Source: an uncultured Clostridia bacterium
GTDB taxonomy: Bacteria > Bacillota > Clostridia > Oscillospirales > Ruminococcaceae
Reading direction: 5' to 3'
Length of the DNA stretch: 7,906 nucleotides
Assembly (NCBI GenBank): GCA_947628385.1
Contig: CANQZS010000085.1
Coordinates: 1-7,906, forward strand
Positions 1 through 4,885 of this stretch are shown piece by piece; within the stretch, counting starts at the first letter, position 1, and every line of letters begins with the position of its first letter. Made by a program: the position numbers and the translations under genes. The notes beneath the pieces are model-generated. The model had not been told where the DNA came from. It saw only the letters and a program-made list of their open reading frames with translations, and did no database searches.

Positions 1-380
1 TAGCGGGAGGTCTGTTCCTTATAATAACAAGGGTGATCTCTCCGGCAACTCCGATAGCTTTCATAGGCTCATTTGCGCTGCTCACGTTCCTTTATACGGG
101 AAGTACTGTGGAAACGCTTTACGGAGTTCTCGCGGGAGGACTTCTCATAGGCGCGTTCTTTATGGCGACCGACTATGCTACAACTCCAATAACAGCCAAG
201 GGAAAGGTCATCTTCGGCATAGGCTGCGGCGTTATAACCTTTGTTATAAGAACGTTCGGAAGCTATCCGGAGGGAGTTTCATTCTCAATTCTTCTTATGA
301 ACCTTTTAACACCGTACATAGACAGACTTACAAGAACGGTTCCTTTCGGAGCTAAAAAATCGGAAAGGAGCGGTAAATGA
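1..380 (+). CDS. rnfD: RnfD, ion-translocating ferredoxin:NAD+ oxidoreductase subunit D (3' part)
   Basis: This is the C-terminal part of RnfD, a polytopic flavoprotein subunit of the Rnf complex, which passes electrons from reduced ferredoxin to NAD+ and pumps Na+ or H+. The frame is open from base 3, giving 125 residues before the TGA, so the gene begins outside the window; a GTG at 33 is internal, because the family match continues before it (GGLFLIITRVIS). The visible part has about four hydrophobic segments. It carries the family-like stretches FMATDYATTP, GKVIFGIGCGV, IRTFGSYPEGVSFSILLMN and TPYIDRLTRTVPFG, which resemble the C-terminus of RnfD/NqrB. The covalent FMN threonine of the family lies in the missing part. 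The stop overlaps the rnfG start (ATGA), which suggests translational coupling. Identification is firm from both sequence and neighbours. Confidence 0.95.
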   Translation, partial: AGGLFLIITRVISPATPIAFIGSFALLTFLYTGSTVETLYGVLAGGLLIGAFFMATDYATTPITAKGKVIFGIGCGVITFVIRTFGSYPEGVSFSILLMNLLTPYIDRLTRTVPFGAKKSERSGK

Positions 381-1039
381 TGTTCAATGAAAAGATCAAG
401 CCGCCTCTGGTGCTTACGCTGATATGTATTATAACCTGCGGACTGCTTGTGGCGGCATATCAGGCTACATATGTGGATAATACAGGCGTAATAACGGAAA
501 AGCTTGAAGCCGGTCTTGCCGAGCTTTACGGTTCGGCGGACGGATTTGAAATGCTCAGGGACGGCGACGGCGGCATACTTACCTATAACGGAGTCGATTC
601 GGTGCTTTCGGACGGAACAAATACCGCCTTTGAGATAACGGCAAACGGATATTCCACAGGCGGGCTCCACGTTCTTGTCGGAATTGACGAGAACGGCAGT
701 GTAGGCGGCGTATCAATACTTACCATAGGGGAGACTCCGGGTCTTGGAACAAGAGTTCAGGATAAAAGCTTTCTGGATCAGTTCAAGGGCGTGAATAAAA
801 GCATGATCTCCTCGGACGGAGAGGAGGAGCCCGTAAAAGCTAAAGCGGTATGGGTTTCCGGAAGTAAAATAGACGAGCTGAAATATGAAAATGAAATGTC
901 CGGCGGAGGAAGCAGCGGATTCACTCTTGACGCCGTTTCCGGAGCGACCTTTTCATCAAAGGGAATGTACAGTGCCGTCCGGACGGCTCTTGACGCTTAT
1001 GATGAGATGAATAGCAAGGCGGGTGAGGACAATGGCTGA
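377..1039 (+). CDS. rnfG: RnfG, FMN-binding subunit of the Rnf complex
   Basis: This subunit carries a covalently bound FMN on the outer face of the membrane and relays electrons within the Rnf complex. The 220-residue protein has a short cytoplasmic N-terminus, one membrane anchor at about residues 9-29, and a soluble FMN-binding domain. The flavinylation motif SGAT lies at residues 188-191 (followed by FSSKGMYSAV), so Thr191 is the expected phosphoester attachment site. Attachment in this family is done by an ApbE flavin transferase, which is not in this window. GETPGLGTR near residue 120 is another family signature. The start is ATG 377, inside the rnfD stop, with GGAAAGGAG (362-370) six bases upstream; a second ATG follows at once at 380. 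The end overlaps rnfE by eight bases. Length is normal for the family. Confidence 0.96.
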   Translation: MMFNEKIKPPLVLTLICIITCGLLVAAYQATYVDNTGVITEKLEAGLAELYGSADGFEMLRDGDGGILTYNGVDSVLSDGTNTAFEITANGYSTGGLHVLVGIDENGSVGGVSILTIGETPGLGTRVQDKSFLDQFKGVNKSMISSDGEEEPVKAKAVWVSGSKIDELKYENEMSGGGSSGFTLDAVSGATFSSKGMYSAVRTALDAYDEMNSKAGEDNG

Positions 1040-1784
1040 TAATGCTGCCGAGACAAAGAAAAGCGCTTCTGCGCCGGAAAAGGAGCAGGTACGCAAAAAA
1101 AATAAAAAGGGCGTGTTCGGCGAGTTTACCAAGGGAATAATCAAGGAAAATCCTACTCTGGTAACGCTGCTGGGAATGTGTCCTACGCTGGCGGTAACGG
1201 TAATGGCGTCCAACGGCATAGGCATGGGACTTGCCACAACATTCGTGCTGATCTGCTCGAATCTGGTAATATCACTGCTGAAAAACGTTATCCCAAAGGC
1301 GGTGCGCCTGCCATGCTTTATTGTTATAATCGCAAGCTTTGTAACGCTGATAGAATTTCTTATGAAAGGCTATCTGCCGGAGCTTTATGATTCGCTGGGA
1401 CTGTACCTTTCACTTATCACGGTAAACTGTATAATCCTCGGAAGAGCCGAGGCGTTCGCTTCAAAGAACGGCGTGCTGGCTTCCGTGCTTGACGCTTTGG
1501 GAATGGGTCTTGGATTCACCCTTGCACTTTTTGCAATGGGAAGCATACGCGAAATTATCGGTACCGGCAAATGGTTCGGTATTGATCTTCACCTGCCGGT
1601 GACCATGACGCTGTTCATAATGTCCGCAGGAGGATTCTTTACACTGGGCGTGATAATCGCACTGGTGAACAGGATCGCGGGCAGGAGCGCTCCCGCCGAG
1701 GTGGGCTGCGCGGCTTGTCCGAATGCGGCGAACTGTCCGTCCTACAATAAGACCGAGGGCAAAAAGGAGGCTGTTTCCGAATGA
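1032..1784 (+). CDS. rnfE: RnfE, membrane subunit of the Rnf complex
   Basis: This is an integral membrane subunit of the RnfA/RnfE (NqrE/NqrD) family; in the complex the two homologous subunits face each other in inverted topology and hold a membrane [2Fe-2S] cluster. The 250-residue product has a Lys-rich soluble N-terminus (about 1-35) followed by about six hydrophobic segments. The cluster cysteines are Cys50 in LGMCPTLAVT and Cys133 in ITVNCIILGRAEAFA. I chose ATG 1032 over an in-frame GTG at 1023; GGTGAGG or AAGGCGGG just upstream can serve as ribosome binding site, and the start overlaps the end of rnfG by eight bases. An unusual feature is a C-terminal tail beyond the last helix with Cys226, Cys229 and Cys235 (CAACPNAANCPS), discussed under findings. 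Confidence 0.96.
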   Translation: MADNAAETKKSASAPEKEQVRKKNKKGVFGEFTKGIIKENPTLVTLLGMCPTLAVTVMASNGIGMGLATTFVLICSNLVISLLKNVIPKAVRLPCFIVIIASFVTLIEFLMKGYLPELYDSLGLYLSLITVNCIILGRAEAFASKNGVLASVLDALGMGLGFTLALFAMGSIREIIGTGKWFGIDLHLPVTMTLFIMSAGGFFTLGVIIALVNRIAGRSAPAEVGCAACPNAANCPSYNKTEGKKEAVSE

Positions 1785-2356
1785 CGCTTATAGTGATCCT
1801 TTTGAACGCTATCCTTGTGGATAACTTCGTTCTTTCAAAATTTATGGGAATATGTCCGTTCCTCGGCGTTTCCAAAAAGCTTGACAGCGCAGTGGGAATG
1901 GGCGCGGCGGTAACGTTTGTAATGGTGTGCGCGACGCTCTGCACATATCCGATATATACGTTTATCCTTGTTCCTATGGGACTTGAATACCTGAAAACCA
2001 TAGCGTTCATACTTATAATCGCGCTGTTCGTTCAGCTGGTGGAAATGATACTTAAAAAGAAAGTCCAGTCGCTTTACAATGCTCTGGGCGTGTATCTTCC
2101 GCTGATAACGACCAACTGCGCCGTTCTCGGCGTAACGATACTGAATGTTGACAAGGGATTCGGCTTTACAGAGTCCTTGATAAATTCCTTGGGCGGCGGT
2201 CTGGGATTCTCCCTTGCACTGGTGATATTCAGCGGAGTGCGTTCAAGGGTGAACAGTGCGGACGTTCCGAAAATGTTCAAGGGCGTTCCGGCGACTCTTA
2301 TAGCGGCTTCCATAGTTTCGCTGAGCTTTATGGGATTTTCGGGACTGTTCGGATAA
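1781..2356 (+). CDS. rnfA: RnfA, membrane subunit of the Rnf complex
   Basis: RnfA is the partner of RnfE and shares its fold; together they form the membrane-embedded [2Fe-2S] site through which electrons cross the membrane. The 191-residue protein is almost entirely hydrophobic, with about six transmembrane segments, and is of normal length. The cluster cysteines are Cys25 in FMGICPFLGVSKK and Cys113 in ITTNCAVLGV; the start LLNAILVDNFVLSKFMG is a family hallmark. ATG 1781 overlaps the rnfE stop in an ATGA arrangement and is preceded by AAGGAGG (1764-1770) ten bases upstream, so the two subunits are probably made in a coupled, equimolar way. A 24-base gap separates it from rnfB. Confidence 0.97.
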   Translation: MTLIVILLNAILVDNFVLSKFMGICPFLGVSKKLDSAVGMGAAVTFVMVCATLCTYPIYTFILVPMGLEYLKTIAFILIIALFVQLVEMILKKKVQSLYNALGVYLPLITTNCAVLGVTILNVDKGFGFTESLINSLGGGLGFSLALVIFSGVRSRVNSADVPKMFKGVPATLIAASIVSLSFMGFSGLFG

Positions 2357-2380
2357 TTTCCGATGAAAGGAATGATTTGA

Positions 2381-3184
2381 ATGTCAACATATATACTGCC
2401 GATGCTGGTTTTCGGCGCGATAGGGCTTGCGGCGGGAGTTCTGCTTACGGTCTGCTCGAAAATTTTTGAGGTAAAGACCGACGAGCGGATCGAAGCGGTA
2501 AACGAGATCCTGCCTCAGGTAAACTGCGGCGCCTGCGGGTTTTCCGGCTGCGCGGACTATGCAAAGGCTATCGTTCAGAACGGTGTTCCCACAAATATGT
2601 GCAGACCCGGCGGCGCAGAGGCTGCGGGAAAAATTTCCGCGCTTATGGGAATTTCGGAAATGACTATGGTACCTCAGGTAGCCGTTGTAAAATGCAGCGG
2701 AAACTGTAATACCGCAGGAGATAAATTCAATTTTCAGGGAGTTCAGTCCTGCAAGGCGGCGAACCGTTTTTATAACGGCTCAAAAGGCTGCGTTCACGGC
2801 TGCCTCGGCTTCGGCGACTGCGCAAAAGTCTGCCCTCAGGGAGCAATTTCGATAAAGGACGGACTTGCAAGAGTGGACAAATCAAAATGTATCGGCTGCG
2901 GACTGTGCGCAAAGGCTTGCCCCGATAAGCTTATTGTTTTGCGCGGAGTTGACAAGACCGTGGACGTATGCTGCTCCTCTAAAGATCCGGGAAAGATCGT
3001 CCGCACGGTATGCAAGAGCGGCTGTCTGGGCTGTAAGATGTGTGAGAAAAAGTGTCCCAACGACGCGATCCATGTTGTGGATAACCTTGCGGTGATAGAT
3101 TATGAAAAATGCACTTCCTGCGGAACTTGTGTGACGGTATGTCCGGCAAAAGTTATCCGCAAGTGCGATGAGGTCTACGAGTAA
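2381..3184 (+). CDS. rnfB: RnfB, electron-entry iron-sulfur subunit of the Rnf complex
   Basis: RnfB is the cytoplasmic Fe-S subunit, anchored in the membrane, that accepts electrons from reduced ferredoxin. The 267-residue protein starts with one hydrophobic segment (about 4-25). A 4Fe-4S domain follows, with Cys49, Cys52, Cys57 and Cys74 (NCGACGFSGC and MCRPGG). After that come many more cysteines: 105, 109, 124, 137, 141, 147 and 151; a ferredoxin set at 170, 173, 176 and 180; a set at 211/215, 218, 221 and 225; and a last ferredoxin set at 244, 247, 250 and 254. The total is 28 cysteines, enough for about five or six clusters. This agrees with the enlarged RnfB known from acetogenic Clostridia rather than the shorter proteobacterial form. 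ATG 2381 has AAAGGA (2366-2371) upstream. It is the last rnf gene; the next gene starts 15 bases later. Confidence 0.96.
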   Translation: MSTYILPMLVFGAIGLAAGVLLTVCSKIFEVKTDERIEAVNEILPQVNCGACGFSGCADYAKAIVQNGVPTNMCRPGGAEAAGKISALMGISEMTMVPQVAVVKCSGNCNTAGDKFNFQGVQSCKAANRFYNGSKGCVHGCLGFGDCAKVCPQGAISIKDGLARVDKSKCIGCGLCAKACPDKLIVLRGVDKTVDVCCSSKDPGKIVRTVCKSGCLGCKMCEKKCPNDAIHVVDNLAVIDYEKCTSCGTCVTVCPAKVIRKCDEVYE

Positions 3185-3198
3185 GAGAGGGAAAAGAT

Positions 3199-3549
3199 AT
3201 GCAGTTCATATGCTACCCCAAATGCACCACCTGCGTTAAAGCGCGGAAGTGGCTGGAGGAAAACAATATCTCCTTTGAGGAAAGAAACATAAAGGAAAAT
3301 AATCCCACATATGAGGAACTTTCCGAACTTTACAAAAAGAGCGGACTGCCACTTCGGAAGTTTTTCAACACAAGCGGTATTCTTTACCGTGAAATGGACT
3401 TAAAGAACAGGTTAGAAAATATGTCCGAGGAGGAAATGCTCCGCCTGCTTGCTACGGACGGAATGTTAGTAAAACGTCCTATCGCCGTGGACGGAGATAC
3501 GGTGCTTGTGGGCTTCAAGGAAAAAGAGTGGGAAAAATTATCAAAATAA
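3199..3549 (+). CDS. ArsC/Spx-family thioredoxin-fold protein (YusI-like)
   Basis: This is a small 116-residue protein of the arsenate reductase/Spx superfamily, which has a thioredoxin fold with an inserted helical domain. The N-terminus CYPKCTTCVKARKWL holds a CXXC pair at Cys9 and Cys12, plus Cys5. SGLPLRKFFNTSG (48-60) and the late KRPI (92-95), followed by VGF, are superfamily signatures. It resembles Bacillus YusI, whose role is poorly defined, more than true ArsC or the RNA-polymerase-binding Spx. I infer a thiol-redox role and no specific substrate. AGAGAGGGA (3184-3192) provides the ribosome binding site for ATG 3199. It sits 15 bases after rnfB and 15 before cmk, so it is probably co-transcribed. 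Whether it has any link to Rnf function is unknown. Confidence 0.85.
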   Translation: MQFICYPKCTTCVKARKWLEENNISFEERNIKENNPTYEELSELYKKSGLPLRKFFNTSGILYREMDLKNRLENMSEEEMLRLLATDGMLVKRPIAVDGDTVLVGFKEKEWEKLSK

Positions 3550-3564
3550 AACGGAAGTGATAAA

Positions 3565-4245
3565 ATGCCTATAAATATTGCCATGGACGGTCCTGCGGGA
3601 GCGGGAAAAAGTACTGTTGCAAAAGCTGCCGCAAAGACTCTGGGATTCATTTACGTTGACACGGGAGCGCTGTACCGTTCGGTGGCTTATTACGCCGTAT
3701 CAAAGGGCGCGGACTGCAAAAACGCCGGTGAAGTCGTTCCTTTGCTTTCGGAGATAACTCCGGAGCTGAGATTTATTGACGGAGCGCAGAGAGTGTTCCT
3801 GAACGGCGAGGACGTTTCCGATAAGATCCGCACGCCGGAAATTTCCATGGGAGCTTCGGCTGTTTCGGCAATTCCGGAGGTCAGAGCGTTCCTGTTTGAT
3901 CTGCAAAGGAAAATCGCCGCGGAAAACAACGTGATAATGGACGGACGGGACATAGGAACGGTGGTGCTTCCCAATGCTGATCTTAAGATCTTCTTTACCG
4001 CTTCTCCGGAGGAACGCGCCCGCCGCCGCCACAATGAGCTTACCGAAAAGGGCGAATGTGTGACCTTTGCTTCCGTTCTTGCGGAGGTGAACGAACGTGA
4101 CTACAACGATTCCCACAGGGAGATAGCTCCGCTGAAGCAGGCTGAGGACGCAGTTCTTTGCGACAACACGGAGCTGAATTTCGATCAGTCGGTGGAAAAG
4201 GTCATTTCCATGATAAAGGAAACAATTTCCCGAAAGGGTCAATAA
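3565..4245 (+). CDS. cmk: Cytidylate kinase
   Basis: The enzyme phosphorylates CMP and dCMP with ATP, a cytoplasmic step of pyrimidine salvage that also recycles CMP released by phospholipid synthesis. The 226-residue length is typical. Motifs appear in order: P-loop GPAGAGKST (9-17), DTGALYR (32-38), IRTPEIS (88-94), DGRDIGTVV (126-134, CMP recognition), the lid arginines ERARRRHNE (150-158) and RDYNDSHR (178-185, the RDxxDxxR motif). All catalytic residues seem present. ATG 3565 follows GGAAGTG (3553-3559). cmk is commonly found beside an acyltransferase gene and ispH-rpsA in Clostridia, as here. Its stop codon is directly followed by an ATG (4246) that opens only nine codons and is not the next gene's start. 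Confidence 0.97.
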   Translation: MPINIAMDGPAGAGKSTVAKAAAKTLGFIYVDTGALYRSVAYYAVSKGADCKNAGEVVPLLSEITPELRFIDGAQRVFLNGEDVSDKIRTPEISMGASAVSAIPEVRAFLFDLQRKIAAENNVIMDGRDIGTVVLPNADLKIFFTASPEERARRRHNELTEKGECVTFASVLAEVNERDYNDSHREIAPLKQAEDAVLCDNTELNFDQSVEKVISMIKETISRKGQ

Positions 4246-4258
4246 ATGGGGTGGAATT

Positions 4259-4885
4259 TTGAACGCTTTCGTTAGATATGTCACCATGGGAGTTTACAAG
4301 CTTTTCTATAATTTCCATATTGAGGGAACGGAGAACATTCCGCAGGACAAGCCGCTGGTCATGGCTTCAAACCACAGGAGCTATGCGGATCCGGTGATCC
4401 TGACAATGCCCATGAAGCTTCCTGTTACCTATATGGCAAAGGAGGAGCTTTTTCAAAAAAACAAGCTTTTTGCGTGGTTCATAACCATGCTCGGAGCGTT
4501 TCCGGTAAAGCGCGGCTCCGGCGACATGAAGGTCATTGACGACGCGGTGGATATACTGAATTCCGGAAAGCATCTTGTGATATTTCCGGAGGGAACGCGC
4601 TCCAAGGACGGCAAGGTCGGAAAGGGAAAAACGGGAGTTGCGCTTATTGCTGCAAAGTCAGGCGCGGACGTTCTGCCATGCGGAATAATCTTCGAGGGGG
4701 AAAAGCTCCATTTCCGCTCAAAGCTGACGTTAAGGTTCGGCAAGGTCATTCCCGCTGAGGAGATAGCCGTTCCGGAGGATTCACACAGGGAGCTTGTAAA
4801 GGTAAAAGCAAGAATAATGAACGCCATACGCGAACTTGTGGAGGGACCGTCGGACGGCGGAGAGCAAAATATTAATGAAATCTGA
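4259..4885 (+). CDS. plsC: 1-acyl-sn-glycerol-3-phosphate acyltransferase (PlsC family)
   Basis: This is a membrane-associated acyltransferase that adds the second acyl chain to lysophosphatidate, giving phosphatidate for phospholipid synthesis. It is 208 residues from a TTG start. Motifs: NHRSYADP (38-45, the HX4D catalytic pair His39 and Asp44), GAFPVKRG (79-86), FPEGTRS (109-115, glycerol phosphate binding) and VLPCGI (138-143). The rare TTG at 4259 is preferred because GGGGTGG (4248-4254) sits just upstream and because it gives the usual N-terminal amphipathic stretch; the first in-frame ATG, at 4286, would cut nine residues and lacks as good a site. The end overlaps ispH by 11 bases. PlsC-family paralogues exist, so the exact acceptor is inferred. 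Confidence 0.93.
   Translation: MNAFVRYVTMGVYKLFYNFHIEGTENIPQDKPLVMASNHRSYADPVILTMPMKLPVTYMAKEELFQKNKLFAWFITMLGAFPVKRGSGDMKVIDDAVDILNSGKHLVIFPEGTRSKDGKVGKGKTGVALIAAKSGADVLPCGIIFEGEKLHFRSKLTLRFGKVIPAEEIAVPEDSHRELVKVKARIMNAIRELVEGPSDGGEQNINEI

Noticed and set aside
2865..3095. Plus-strand open frame (76 codons) inside rnfB in another frame
   Set aside because: The rnfB frame holds regular cysteine motifs throughout; this frame has no start signal or family features.
4246..4275. ATG directly after the cmk stop codon
   Set aside because: It opens only nine codons before TAG in a different frame from plsC; plsC motifs require the frame with TTG at 4259.
3700..4287. Long minus-strand open frame (195 codons) opposite cmk
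   Set aside because: It mirrors the well-supported cmk gene, has no recognisable motifs or good ribosome binding site, and is explained by the codon bias of the + strand gene.
4836..4874. GTG at 4836 as the start of ispH
   Set aside because: It would add 13 residues absent from the IspH family; ATG 4875 has a good ribosome binding site and family-like N-terminus.
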